A DNA stretch of 64,000 nucleotides from Dulcicalothrix desertica PCC 7102 (GCF_003991905.1 NZ_RSCL01000001.1:620654-684653), one strand, 5' to 3'. Counted from the first letter of the stretch, positions 15,793 through 25,722 are shown. Notes: generated by a model not told the origin, from the sequence alone. Translations and numbers: made by a program.

Positions 15793-17919
15793 ATGTTAGG
15801 AAGCACACTCGCACTTCGATACCAAATTATTAATAGCCTTGGGGGTGGTGGATTTGGTGAAACTTATGTTGCTTCGGACTCACAACTCCCTGGTACACCG
15901 CAATGTGTGGTTAAAAAACTCAAGCCTCAATCCAATGACCCTGAAACTCTACAAACTGCACGGAGACTATTTGATACTGAGGCACAGGTTTTATATAAGT
16001 TAGGTACTCACGAACAAATTCCTCAGTTAAAAGCTTATTTTGAGGAAAATCAAGAGTTTTACCTTGTGCAAGAATTCATTGAAGGTCATGACCTGAGCGT
16101 TGAATTGATACCAGGTAAAGTTTACTCCCAAGAACAAGTTATTTTACTTTTGCAAGAAATTTTAGAAATCTTAAAATTTGTTCATCAAAATAAAGTTATT
16201 CATCGCGATATAAACCCTCGTAATATCCTCCGTCACAAACACGATAATAGGTTATTTTTAATTGATTTCGGCGCCGTTAAGCAAATTACTACAAATGTTG
16301 TAACTTCTCAAAGTCAAAAATTTACTGTTGCTATAGGTACTCCCGGATACATTCCTAGCGAACAAGCACAGGGAAACCCTAGATATAGCAGTGATATTTA
16401 TGCACTAGGTATTATTGGTATTCAAGCTTTAACAGGTATACCACCCGAACAGTTAGAATATGATGAGTCTACGAATGAAATTGTTTGGCGCCATCAAACA
16501 ACTGTAAGTGACGAGCTTGCAGCAATTCTAGATAAAATGGTACGGTACGATTTTCGTCAACGGTACCAAGATGCTAGTATGGCGCTACAAGCATTTAAAG
16601 ATTTAAATAAACGCCAGTCATCTCAAGCTACAATTGTTGCTTCTCCCGCATCTCCTATTGTTTTAGTACAGCAACATATTCAGCCTGTAAATTATATTAA
16701 ATTTATTAAGTCTATCAATATAAAAAGTATCGTTACTAAAACTATAACAGGAATAGCTTTGCTAGGTTGTGCGACAACAGTATATATGTTTGTTGCAAGT
16801 GCTATAAATTCCAATAATTCTGCTGAACTGTATAAACAAGCCAATACCTTATATGAATTGCAACGTTATAATGATGCTTTAAATACATATCAAAAAGCTG
16901 TTGAAATACGTGCTGATTATGGTGATGCTTGGTATGGTAAGGGTAAAGCTTTACATGAACTCAAACGATATAAAGATGCTTTACTAGCATACGATAAAGC
17001 TATTCAAATTTCTCCAAATAATAAAGACGCTTGGAGAGGTCGAGGTTTTACTTTAGATAAGTTAAATCGTCAAAGCGAAGCTATTGCTTCATATGATAAA
17101 GCATTAACTATACAACAGAACGATTTTGAGGTATGGAACGCTAAAGGTGAATCTTTGGCTGATTTGAAACGTTATGATGATGCAATTAAGGCTTTTGATA
17201 AAGCTGTCGAGCTAAAACCAGATTATTATCAATCTTGGTTCAATAAGGGCAAAATACTTCATACCCTCAAACGTTATGATGACGCTCTAAACGCTTATGA
17301 TAAAACAATAGAGCTAAAACCAAGTTACGAAGCAGCTTGGTATAGTAAAGGCAATGCGTTAACAAATTTACAACGTTATCAAGACGCATTTAACGCTTAC
17401 GATAAAGCCGTACAACTCAAACCAGATTATGCGGCTGCGTGGTTTTCCCGAAGCAATATGTTACTAAATTTACGACGATATCCAGAAGCTATTGACTCAT
17501 TCAACCAGCTAATAAAATATGACTCTAATAATCACGAAGCGTTTTCAACTCGTGGTTGGTTATTACATCAACAGCAACAATATGAACAAGCTGTACAATC
17601 TTACGATAAAGCAATAGCGATTAAACGTAACAACTATCAAGTTTGGTTCAATCGCGGTAATTCACTATTTAGCCTTAAACGCTACGAAGATGCAGCAGCA
17701 TCATACAACCGCGTGATTCGTTATAAACCAGACCATTACGAAAGTTGGTACAGTCGAGGAAACGCATTCTTTAATATGCAGCGTTTTCAAGATGCTATTG
17801 CTTCTTATGAACGTGCCATTCAACTGAAACCAGATTACCAGCAAGCAATAAATGCTCTCAAAGCATTGCAAGCGCAGCAGCAACAACTTCAACAACCCCA
17901 ACAGATAATTAAAAGATAA
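15793..17919 (+). CDS. Ser/Thr protein kinase with TPR repeats
   Basis: A 708-residue membrane-anchored kinase. The kinase domain (about 8-270) has the P-loop GGGGFGETY, the ATP-binding Lys in CVVKKLK, and DFG at 158-160. The catalytic loop reads HRDINPRN, so the usual HRDxK Lys is Asn141. A single membrane span lies at about 317-338, followed by roughly ten TPR units (34 residues each, to about 695) and a Gln-rich tail. TPRs would recruit partners on the far side of the membrane. Activity is likely but not certain, because HRDISP-type variants exist in bacteria. It diverges from the rhomboid-like gene and converges on the next kinase. Confidence 0.93.
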   Translation: MLGSTLALRYQIINSLGGGGFGETYVASDSQLPGTPQCVVKKLKPQSNDPETLQTARRLFDTEAQVLYKLGTHEQIPQLKAYFEENQEFYLVQEFIEGHDLSVELIPGKVYSQEQVILLLQEILEILKFVHQNKVIHRDINPRNILRHKHDNRLFLIDFGAVKQITTNVVTSQSQKFTVAIGTPGYIPSEQAQGNPRYSSDIYALGIIGIQALTGIPPEQLEYDESTNEIVWRHQTTVSDELAAILDKMVRYDFRQRYQDASMALQAFKDLNKRQSSQATIVASPASPIVLVQQHIQPVNYIKFIKSINIKSIVTKTITGIALLGCATTVYMFVASAINSNNSAELYKQANTLYELQRYNDALNTYQKAVEIRADYGDAWYGKGKALHELKRYKDALLAYDKAIQISPNNKDAWRGRGFTLDKLNRQSEAIASYDKALTIQQNDFEVWNAKGESLADLKRYDDAIKAFDKAVELKPDYYQSWFNKGKILHTLKRYDDALNAYDKTIELKPSYEAAWYSKGNALTNLQRYQDAFNAYDKAVQLKPDYAAAWFSRSNMLLNLRRYPEAIDSFNQLIKYDSNNHEAFSTRGWLLHQQQQYEQAVQSYDKAIAIKRNNYQVWFNRGNSLFSLKRYEDAAASYNRVIRYKPDHYESWYSRGNAFFNMQRFQDAIASYERAIQLKPDYQQAINALKALQAQQQQLQQPQQIIKR

Positions 17920-17958
17920 TTAGCTATTAGCTAGTTAGCTAGTTATCTATTTGGCTAA

Positions 17959-19749
17959 TTATCTAATATTTACCTCTTGCATAAAATCTCCAGGGTGCAA
18001 ATCTTGGAGTCTAGTTTGTGAGGCGCCATTAATAAACGAATTGTTAGTACTAGTTTGATTACGAGTTAGGTTTGAAGTTTGTGCAGTAGACATTGCAACT
18101 TCTTCTCCTTGAACAAATCGCTGTTTTTGTGTGTACTCAATCAGCTTTGCTTGTGCTGTTGCGTATACTGAAGTATCTTCGGGTATTTGCTCTAAATATT
18201 TAACTGCCGCATTAAAGTCCTGGTTTGTAGCTTTTTTATACGCTTGCTGCAATATATATGCTGCACGCACATGACGTTTTTGAGTATATTCAGCTACCTT
18301 TAGCTCGACTACTGGATTGGTACTGTTGTTTTTGGGTATTTGATTTAAATAATTCAATGCCTCATTGAAGTCTTTGGCGCCTGCCTTTTCATAAGCTCTC
18401 GCTAATAAAGTCTTGCTTTGAACCTCAATATGACGATTTGCTTGTGCAACTAATCTGTCAGTTTTGGTTTGCCAGTATAAAATATCTGGAACAATAGGAG
18501 CTACTTTTAATACATCCGACCAACGTCCCTCCGAAACGGCATTTTCCGCAGTTTTATATTGTTCTGCTGCTATTTGCCACTGCGAAAGCCATTCTTCTAT
18601 CGTCGCTTGCGCTTCTGGATAAACGTTAGAAGTTACAGGTATTGATTTTGCTTTCGCAATGGCGCCGTTTAAATCCCCTGACTGGAAGTCTTCTGTCGCT
18701 TTATATAATGTATCTGTTTCTGATGGCGCCGGAGTATTACTATTTAGCAACGAGTAAACTCCAAAACCCATCACCAACGAATTTGCAACTAATCCAACTT
18801 TTACACCTGTTAACAATGGTGAAGTTTTCCTAACACCGTTTTTACCATTAGCTAGGTTTTGCGAATCTACTGTCTCAACAATTGTATACTCAGCCTCAAC
18901 TGTCTTCGTGTAAATATATTCTGGTATCTGTTGAAGTGCCTGATATACCTCTGCTGCTGTTTGAAAACGATTTTTATGGCTGTAACGAATCATTTTACTA
19001 ATAACCATAGTCAAATAATCGCTTACTTCTGTTTCTTGGGTTCTCCAAATAATTTCATTGCTACGAGGGTCTACTTGTAACTGCAATGGTGTTAAACCCG
19101 TCAACGCTTGAATAGCAATCATCCCCAGCGCATAAATATCACTACTAAGTTGTGTCTGACCAATAAATTGCTCAGGAGGAATATATCCTAACGAAGTAAC
19201 AGGTATCCGATAAATTGGTAGTTCTGTATCTGTCCCAAAATCAACTGGCTGAATCGAACCAAAATCTATTAGTACTATCTTACCATCACTAACGCGACGG
19301 ATTAAATTTTCTGGCTTAACATCGCAGTGAATAACACCATTGGAGTGAACAAAATGAAGAATTTCTAGAACGTCCATCAACAACTTGATAACTTCGTTTT
19401 CGTTCCAGAAATAACTAAAGTTGTTCTTGGTGGGCAATTCTGCCGTCAGCGCATGTCCTTCAATAAACTCTTGAACTAAGTAAAAACGCTCATTCTCTTC
19501 AAAACAAGCAATAAGTTCCGGAATTTGGTTATGGTGTCCTAACTGCTTGAGAGTTTCGGTCTCCGTCAAAAACCGTAACCTCAACGTTTCCAAGTGACTT
19601 GGATGAAAATTTGTTACTTTCAGTTGCTTAACAACGCACTTTGGGTTCTCTGGGTGGTCGATATCTACAGCAATGTATGTCTGTCCAAACACCCCAGCAC
19701 CTAGGCTTTGTACGATTTGGTAACGTCTATACAGTACTTTACCGAGCAT
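17959..19749 (-). CDS. Membrane-anchored Ser/Thr protein kinase
   Basis: A kinase of about 596 residues. The start at 19749 gives MLGKVLYRRYQI, which matches the neighbouring kinase; ATG 19761 would add four residues. The P-loop GAGVFGQTY and Lys in CVVKQLK are present. The catalytic loop is HCDVKPEN, with Cys in place of Arg (a non-RD kinase), and DFG follows. A membrane span lies near residues 310-335. The outer part has repeated helical units with AYKKATNQDFNAAVKYLEQI. It converges with the TPR kinase, and an AT-rich inverted repeat (TTAGCTAGTTAGCTAG) between their stops may serve both. Confidence 0.9.
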   Translation of the reverse strand: MLGKVLYRRYQIVQSLGAGVFGQTYIAVDIDHPENPKCVVKQLKVTNFHPSHLETLRLRFLTETETLKQLGHHNQIPELIACFEENERFYLVQEFIEGHALTAELPTKNNFSYFWNENEVIKLLMDVLEILHFVHSNGVIHCDVKPENLIRRVSDGKIVLIDFGSIQPVDFGTDTELPIYRIPVTSLGYIPPEQFIGQTQLSSDIYALGMIAIQALTGLTPLQLQVDPRSNEIIWRTQETEVSDYLTMVISKMIRYSHKNRFQTAAEVYQALQQIPEYIYTKTVEAEYTIVETVDSQNLANGKNGVRKTSPLLTGVKVGLVANSLVMGFGVYSLLNSNTPAPSETDTLYKATEDFQSGDLNGAIAKAKSIPVTSNVYPEAQATIEEWLSQWQIAAEQYKTAENAVSEGRWSDVLKVAPIVPDILYWQTKTDRLVAQANRHIEVQSKTLLARAYEKAGAKDFNEALNYLNQIPKNNSTNPVVELKVAEYTQKRHVRAAYILQQAYKKATNQDFNAAVKYLEQIPEDTSVYATAQAKLIEYTQKQRFVQGEEVAMSTAQTSNLTRNQTSTNNSFINGASQTRLQDLHPGDFMQEVNIR

Positions 19750-19761
19750 GTGGTGAGTCAT

Positions 19762-20157
19762 GAGTTGGTTACTTAGTCATTCCTTTTTATACTTTCCCAA
19801 CATTGTTCCCTAATTCCGGAAACCCTTACAAAATAATGTTATTGAATGCTGCTTTATAAAATCAACATAAATATTCTCGCTATTTACACGTAAAAATTCA
19901 TGTTAATTTTATATTTTTTGTTACGAAATACTCGTTGTCGGTTGAGTGTATCAAATGCTGCAACTATTTTTATATACTAGTACTATTCTTAACTCAGTTC
20001 ATGTGACAGTTTTGTAGATGGCATAAATATAAATCAACAAATGATTGAAGATTGGCAGAAAATTAATCCTGACCACTACAAGCTCCACTTTGAATGCTAT
20101 TACGTATTTGATGTGAAATCTAGTTAATTATGATACAGTAATTTCAATTATTGACTT
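19762..20157. other. Intergenic region, possible gene remnant
   Basis: No real gene is seen. A 27-codon frame at 20041-20124 (MIEDWQKINPDHYKLHFECY) looks protein-like and may be the stump of a deleted gene. The rest is AT-rich upstream sequence of the kinase. Confidence 0.4.
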
Positions 20158-20724
20158 TTACTTATTACTAGTTTTGATGTGCTTAAAAATGCTAGCAATG
20201 TTACGTGCATCATCTATACCACGATGGTGAGTGCCTTTTAACACTATTCCCAATTTTGATAAGGCGCCCGCCATCCCATAACCTTTTGATACACCAAGAT
20301 ATTCTGAAAACTGCTTCTTTATATTTATATGCTCAGAATTAAATGGATAGATAACTCCATGAAATTCGCAGTCTTGGATAAATTGTTTTCTATCATATTC
20401 TCCCCAAGAGCAAAAAATATAATTAGCAAACTCCGATAGCCAATGTTGAAAATTAATCATTGCTTCAGGAAATATAGGCGCCTTCTCCACATCTTCTTGT
20501 TTAATAGTCGTGAGTTCTATACAAAATTCTGTTAAATGTGGGTTTCTAACGGGTTTAATGAATTGCTGAAATTCCGAATCTATCTGCCATGTCGAACGAT
20601 TAAGCATCACGGCACCAATTTCAATTATCTCCATTTCATGACGTGGAACGGCGCCATCTTCAGAACAAGTCGCCTCTAAATCAACCACCAAGTAATAAAA
20701 ATTTCTATCTTTATTTTTAGACAT
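20158..20724 (-). CDS. DEDDh 3'-5' exonuclease, ERI-1/KapD-like
   Basis: A 188-residue exonuclease of the DEDDh group. Exo I is VVDLEATCSE (Asp and Glu ligands). Exo II lies in the FCSWGEYDRKQF segment, and Exo III is HHRGIDDARNIASIF with the catalytic His and Asp. The EIIEIGAVML and TEFCIELTTIKQEDV segments match the ERI-1-like subgroup, which acts on RNA in other organisms. The length is that of the bare catalytic domain. The RNA substrate in this organism is unknown. Confidence 0.88.
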   Translation of the reverse strand: MSKNKDRNFYYLVVDLEATCSEDGAVPRHEMEIIEIGAVMLNRSTWQIDSEFQQFIKPVRNPHLTEFCIELTTIKQEDVEKAPIFPEAMINFQHWLSEFANYIFCSWGEYDRKQFIQDCEFHGVIYPFNSEHINIKKQFSEYLGVSKGYGMAGALSKLGIVLKGTHHRGIDDARNIASIFKHIKTSNK

Positions 20725-20870
20725 ATTATTTCCTGCTTCAACATTAGTTTTTATTATATATTACACGTAATACATAATAAATTAACGAAAAAGGGTATAA
20801 CACAGCGTCATACCCTCAAATCATATATGTAGTATTTATCCCTTTACTCTTTACCCCTTACCTCTTACCC

Positions 20871-21317
20871 CTAAGAATTATTGGCACTGATAATTTTTAA
20901 AAGGTGTGAATTCAAATCTGATACTTGGCCATTTAACGTACCAAAAAAATCGCTGTCAACTTTGTTAACAACATGGATTGCTGCAATTGCTAAATCATAA
21001 CCTTCCTTAGTAATCGTTAAAGATTTTGCTCTGGTGTCTTTTGCATCAGTCTCACGCTTGATTAATCCTCGTTGTTCCAACGCGCGTAAAACTTTGGAAG
21101 TCATCATAATATCTGCCTTGGCATGAGCAGCTAATTTGGCTTGGGTAACTGTTTGTTGACCTTGACTGAGCCAAATTATTCCCGCTAGCAAAACAAACTG
21201 TACGTGGGTTAAACCCAACTTTTTCAATCCAGAATTCATTTTTCGCTGCCAAAGATTTGACACTTGCCACAGTAAAAATCCTGGGCTGTCATCTGGGTTT
21301 TCAAACTGAAATACCAT
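20871..21317 (-). CDS. MarR-family transcriptional regulator
   Basis: A 148-residue winged-helix protein. The HTH region reads TVTQAKLAAHAKADIMMTSK followed by VLRALEQRGLI, and the wing is KRETDAKDTRAKSLTITKEG. Flanking helices (DSPGFLLWQVSNLWQ and the C-terminal 35 residues) would form the dimer interface. Start 21317 (MVFQFENPDD) is preferred; an upstream start at 21338 would add seven residues and overlap the EVE gene. The pairing with the EVE-domain gene upstream suggests co-transcription. The ligand is unknown. Confidence 0.88.
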   Translation of the reverse strand: MVFQFENPDDSPGFLLWQVSNLWQRKMNSGLKKLGLTHVQFVLLAGIIWLSQGQQTVTQAKLAAHAKADIMMTSKVLRALEQRGLIKRETDAKDTRAKSLTITKEGYDLAIAAIHVVNKVDSDFFGTLNGQVSDLNSHLLKIISANNS

Positions 21318-21334
21318 TATCTTGTGTGGCGAGT

Positions 21335-21788
21335 TCAACGGACACTACCTCGATTTTCTATGCAGGTTGGGCACATCTGACTGTGAATTAAGTCAAAGTC
21401 AGGCTGTTGTATTTCAAACAAGCCATATCGGAATACGTAGCCCCAATTACGCTTATTCTTTATGAAATGTAAATTAGGAATCAAAGGTATTATACTTACT
21501 TCATTACAATCAAAAAACTCCACCGAACGACGAAACGGCATAAAACCATTATTCATATCACTCATGTTAAACCGAATTTTCTACCACTCGACCTATTGCT
21601 GTAAACGCTTGGCATTTTTCTTCCCCCTCAAATATTTGTTTCGGTGAGTAATAAATTACAAGGTCATCTGGCTGTAACCGTCTTAAAGGCGATGCTTTAC
21701 CATGACACGCTTGCATGAAACTACCCAAAACTCCATTTTGGACATGGTTTTTTGATGCTACGACAATCCAGTACTTGTGAGAATCCAT
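21335..21788 (-). pseudogene. EVE-domain protein gene with frameshift
   Basis: Two adjacent frames together give one EVE (PUA-like) protein. The first (21567-21788) encodes KYWIVVASKNHVQNGVLGSF, then QACHGKASPLRRL and CQAFTAIGRVVENSV before a stop. The second (to 21335) resumes with NNGFMPFRRSVEFF and WGYVFRYGLFEIQQPDF. The change of frame lies around 21565-21572, at GGTTTAACATG. EVE domains bind modified bases and often accompany defence or RNA-modification genes. A single-base error, either in nature or in sequencing, would restore a protein of about 145 residues. Confidence 0.8.
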
Positions 21789-21888
21789 ATTTTACATTTT
21801 TATAATCATCTCGGTTATTGTAACCACGATTAATATATAAATTATTAAAATACCCTCTATTGATGCAGGCGCCAATTAATCACAGTCG

Positions 21889-22323
21889 TTACGATTCCGA
21901 TTTAAAAGCTTTTATCCAGCTATTTTGTATTGCCACGTCAAGTAATATTGCTGCTAATCCAAACAAAAATACATTTTCCGCTAAAAGTACAGCTAAAGGC
22001 AAAGCTAACGAGAAGATATCGTTAATATCACTAACCATTGCGAGTTTGGTATCAGCTTGTACTAATCCTCTTACTACAGCAAATGCCATTACACCTCCAG
22101 CTTTAAGCTGAAAGTTATTATCATCACGAATAATATATCTGTAGGTAACTCCAAATAAAAATCCAGAAAACAATACGATAGCAGCACTTAGCCACCAATG
22201 TAAATCAAAAGTACTACTAAAGATTGAAAATTTGATTTGTATTAGGTTTATTATTGTAAATGCAAAAATGGCGCCGAAGCTTGCCAGTATTGCTGCTTTT
22301 AGGGATTCTAGCCGTTCAGCCAT
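21889..22323 (-). CDS. Small membrane protein of unknown function
   Basis: A 144-residue protein with about four hydrophobic segments: IFAFTIINLIQIKF, WLSAAIVLFSGFLFGVTY, GVMAFAVVRGLVQ and ALPLAVLLAENVFLFGLAA. An AVVRG motif and an Asp-rich loop separate the last two spans. It looks like a conserved cyanobacterial hypothetical membrane protein, but I know no function. It lies 28 bases upstream of nothing on its own strand; the FHA gene follows on the same strand further right. Confidence 0.7.
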   Translation of the reverse strand: MAERLESLKAAILASFGAIFAFTIINLIQIKFSIFSSTFDLHWWLSAAIVLFSGFLFGVTYRYIIRDDNNFQLKAGGVMAFAVVRGLVQADTKLAMVSDINDIFSLALPLAVLLAENVFLFGLAAILLDVAIQNSWIKAFKSES

Positions 22324-22351
22324 TGTTGTGTGTGTGAAGAGTCGATTAAAG

Positions 22352-23077
22352 TTATTTAGTTATATTTTTGCTCAAAAAATAATCTACAATCTCCTGTGAC
22401 TGCTCAAACTGTAATAATTGTAAAGCTGACTGGTTTGATTGTATTTTCTGTAAAGGCGCCTTGTTTATACAACCAGCATATCCGGCGCCTTCTAAAATTT
22501 CTAAAACACTACCAGGGTATTGATAAAGATTTCTCGTAGCTGTGACTTCTAGTGATTCTTGTGCAGTTAGCATTAGTGATTCTAATGCGACTTCTGGCAA
22601 AATACGAGTACTTACATTTAAGAAAAAATCGAAGGTTGTATTTCCTAAGCGAATATGGTCATTGTCTTTTAGCTCAATCGATTTAAATATACGCTCACCA
22701 TTAACATACGAACCATTAGTACTGTTGAAATCAACTAAGTAAAACTTTTGTTCTTCATAGTAAATAGCTGCATGAGACCGGGATGCATATGAATCAACCA
22801 GATGAATACCACTATTTTTATCTCGTCCCAACGTCCAAATACTTTGTGGTTGTCTCAAACAAAGCGTTTGACCCTGACATAAATTAGTAGTTACGTATAC
22901 ACAAGTATTGTCTATAACACCCTGCAAGTAAAATGACTTAACTCCTACCGAGCTTGGGTTGAAAGTCTCTAATTCAAGAATGGAATCTAGAAGACTGGCG
23001 TGGTGTTCATATAATTTTATAAACGTTTGATATAGACACAATCGTCGTTCGAGTTCTGCTTCCACACACTCAAGCAT
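22352..23077 (-). CDS. FHA-domain protein
   Basis: A 241-residue protein whose FHA domain spans about residues 80-160: WTLGRDKNSGIHLVDSYASR, then SHAAIYYEEQ and FNSTNGSYVNGERI. GR, SRSH and NSTNGSYVN are the phosphothreonine-binding signature, all intact. The N-terminal 60 residues form a helical segment, and the C-terminal 80 are also helical (LEILEGAGYAGCINK). FHA domains read Thr phosphorylation made by Ser/Thr kinases. Three such kinases lie within 8 kb, so a shared pathway is plausible but not shown. It is 28 bases from the membrane-protein gene, likely one operon. Confidence 0.92.
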   Translation of the reverse strand: MLECVEAELERRLCLYQTFIKLYEHHASLLDSILELETFNPSSVGVKSFYLQGVIDNTCVYVTTNLCQGQTLCLRQPQSIWTLGRDKNSGIHLVDSYASRSHAAIYYEEQKFYLVDFNSTNGSYVNGERIFKSIELKDNDHIRLGNTTFDFFLNVSTRILPEVALESLMLTAQESLEVTATRNLYQYPGSVLEILEGAGYAGCINKAPLQKIQSNQSALQLLQFEQSQEIVDYFLSKNITK

Positions 23078-23675
23078 AATTTAGTGAGCCTCTAACTATA
23101 ACAACAAATTCTATTTATTAAGAAACCTATCGCTTGGCTGATGACGATTTCTCATCATCCTATCGCATTTGAAAAGTAATATCAGTAATTTCCAGTTAGG
23201 TTTTAGTATCTTTTTTACAACATATAATAATTTGATAACAATATTATTACAGGGACTTGGTGTTCTATTATATACAGTTTTCTATTTTTTCTATACAAGT
23301 TTTTGCGAAAAAAATCTTAAGAAGCCTTGATTCAATAATGCTTTCAAGCAGCTAACAAAAAGTTATTCATATAGACACATGCTTGGTATGAAAAAATGCA
23401 AATGCACAAGTAGGCATTTGCAATAATTAAATATTAATTAAGTATTTATAAAATAATTCTTAAATAATATGTGAACGATTATTAAATTTATTTAAATAGA
23501 CAAAGTGCGCCGAATTAAGGGGTGCCTGAATCAGTCAAGGCTCTTTTATTCGGTAGGCGAGTATTAAACCGCACCAATCTTAAACTGTTGATAATTTTCA
23601 ACAGTTCTTGCATCATTTTTGTTGGCTTTTAGCAGCGCTAACGGTTTATTGCAATGAATTTTGATATAAAGTCAT
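23078..23675. other. 600-base intergenic region
   Basis: AT-rich sequence without a coding frame. Around 23508-23570, GCGCCGAATTAAGGGGTGCC and TTATTCGGTAGGCG form a partial stem, which could be a small RNA or a leader, but no known family was recognised. The remainder looks like promoter sequence for the FHA gene and the 3' region of the kinase. Confidence 0.4.
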
Positions 23676-25280
23676 TTACAATAAACCGCGTTTACCCGAC
23701 GGACGTACCGTCATCCAGTTGGTTTTAGCTAATGCCAGTTGGTCGTCTGAAACTTTGGCGCCAGTAAGATTTGCACCACATAAGTTAGCTCCGCGCAGAT
23801 TGGCATTATTAAGATAAGCATAACTAAGGTCAGCACCACGTAAGTCGGCGCCTTCTAAATCGGCGTGACTTAAATAAGCTTTGCTCATGTTGGCATCGCG
23901 AAGATTAGCGCGGTTAAGGCTGGCTCTGCCAAAATCACTATTATGTAAGTTGGCGCCGCTTAGGTTAGCACGCTCTAATACTCCAGAGTGGAAGCTTGCT
24001 CCTGATAAATCAATTCCTACCAAGTTAAGCAAGCTCAGATTATGAAGTGCAAAATCGCGCCGACCTTTAGTATAAGCGGCTCGTAGCCCTTCAGTATTAA
24101 ATAAGCGCGTCACTTGAGATTTAGAACCGAGGCTGCTGCTAGTATTCATAGTACCCGACCCACTCGATTTAGCTGTCGCTAATTTATGAGCAGTTGCACT
24201 TGTAGCTTGTGCTACCTTCGCTCGCCTTTCACGAATTGCGGCAGCCACTTGTGCAACACCTGCACTTGAATAACCACTCGAAGAATTACTTAGTAATGCT
24301 GCTGAATCGTCAAAACGACTACTTCTGTCTTTGATTCCACCAGCTGGTCGGCTAACCAAGCTTTGGGCAAGACTATCAAGGTATGGCTCCATTTCTAGCG
24401 CGCGTAGTACATCCGGCGATGATTGATAGCGATTTCTCACTGACACATCAAGCATTTTTCGTAGTACATCACTAAGGTGGGGACTAATTTGTACTAAGTG
24501 TTCCCACATCATTTCGCCAGTGGTTGGATTGTAATCCAAATCTTTTGGAGATTTGCCAGTAAGTAAGTAAATACAAGTAACACCCAATGCGTAAATATCC
24601 GAAGAATATACAGGACGCATTGCCATTTGTTCTGGTGGTGCAAACCCAGGAGTACCAATTGCGTATGCTGTCAATGCGGTTTGTCCAGATTGAAGCGCTG
24701 CTGTTTGGCTAACTTGATTTTTCACTGCACCAAAGTCAATTAGTACTAGTCGGCTATCTTGAGCGCGACGTATCAAGTTTGCTGGCTTGATGTCACGATG
24801 AATTACCTTTTGCTCGTGGATGTATTGTAGCAATGGTAATACTTCACTCAAGAATTGTTTTACTCCAGCTTCGCTGAATACTCCTTGGGCTTTCACTTCT
24901 TGCTGCAAAGTGGCGCCAGATATGTATTCCTGGACTAAATAAAATTGCTCACGGTCTTCAAAAAAATCTAGCAACCTCGGAACTTGAGGATGGTTGCCAA
25001 TTTTTCCTAAAGTCATAGCTTCGCGCTCGAACAGTTCGCGTGCCATTTGCAAGACATGGGGTGCGGTTCCTGAAGGACGCAGTTGTTTAATAACACACGT
25101 CGGTTCTCCAGGCAAAGATTCATCAAGGGCAATGAATGTTGCACCGAAACCACCTTGACCTAGCGCTTTCTGGACACGATAGCGGTCGCGCAACATCAAG
25201 CGCGAGCCACAAGACTGACACCTCTCGCTAAAAGCTGGATTCTCTGGATTAGGACAGGTAGGATTTAAGCAGTAGCTCAT
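23676..25280 (-). CDS. Ser/Thr protein kinase with pentapeptide repeats
   Basis: A 534-residue soluble kinase. It begins with a small zinc ribbon, Cys4, Cys9, Cys21 and Cys24 in CLNPTCPNPENP and CQSCGS. The kinase domain follows with GQGGFGATF, the Lys in CVIKQLR, a canonical HRDIKPAN loop and DFGAVK. After a Ser-rich linker (about 300-390), the last 100 residues are pentapeptide repeats (LERANLSGANLHNSDFG, LEGADLRGADLSYAYL). No membrane span is seen. This architecture is common in filamentous cyanobacteria. Catalytic residues are complete, unlike those of the two kinases upstream. Confidence 0.94.
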   Translation of the reverse strand: MSYCLNPTCPNPENPAFSERCQSCGSRLMLRDRYRVQKALGQGGFGATFIALDESLPGEPTCVIKQLRPSGTAPHVLQMARELFEREAMTLGKIGNHPQVPRLLDFFEDREQFYLVQEYISGATLQQEVKAQGVFSEAGVKQFLSEVLPLLQYIHEQKVIHRDIKPANLIRRAQDSRLVLIDFGAVKNQVSQTAALQSGQTALTAYAIGTPGFAPPEQMAMRPVYSSDIYALGVTCIYLLTGKSPKDLDYNPTTGEMMWEHLVQISPHLSDVLRKMLDVSVRNRYQSSPDVLRALEMEPYLDSLAQSLVSRPAGGIKDRSSRFDDSAALLSNSSSGYSSAGVAQVAAAIRERRAKVAQATSATAHKLATAKSSGSGTMNTSSSLGSKSQVTRLFNTEGLRAAYTKGRRDFALHNLSLLNLVGIDLSGASFHSGVLERANLSGANLHNSDFGRASLNRANLRDANMSKAYLSHADLEGADLRGADLSYAYLNNANLRGANLCGANLTGAKVSDDQLALAKTNWMTVRPSGKRGLL

Positions 25281-25722
25281 GCACTGTCAACTCGCTGCAC
25301 GAAAATGGAATAAAGAGCGTTGAAACCCTTATCTCATTATTAAAGTCGGAAATTTCTTCTACCAGGTGAATTTTGCTGGAAATCCCTTGAAGAGTTCCTA
25401 AAGAATATTCAGTATTTACTTAAAGTAGCAGTAAATACACGCCCGTAATACTTATCCAGTTATCCCACTACACAAGACGAACTTTAATATTGAGAGGTTT
25501 TGCCCTTAATCCGTAATCTAATTGATAAGAGTATCACAACGCAATAATGTATTTAAAAATAATTTGTAAACAGTGTATATACGTATTTTAAATTATTAAA
25601 TTTTGATTAGATAATCTATTACTAAAATCAAACAGCAATAAAAAACCCTCGATAAATTTCGAGGGTAACACGATTAATCAGTTATGAAAATTATGAATGT
25701 TTGCTCTTGGAAACAAAAGCAA
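25281..25722. other. Intergenic region between kinase and psbC
   Basis: It holds the upstream region of the pentapeptide kinase and the psbC terminator at 25639-25667. No gene is seen in the AT-rich remainder. Confidence 0.6.
25639..25667 (-). terminator. Terminator of psbDC
   Basis: On the minus strand, ACCCTCGA and TCGAGGGT form a perfect eight-base stem with a six-base loop, directly followed by TTTTTT. It lies about 55 bases after the psbC stop. Confidence 0.85.

Noticed and set aside
18642-19080. Short plus-strand frames inside the second kinase
   Set aside because: They are shadows of a well-supported gene.
23508-23570. tRNA or known small RNA
   Set aside because: A partial stem only; no cloverleaf, no TTCRA arm, and no known family was recognised.
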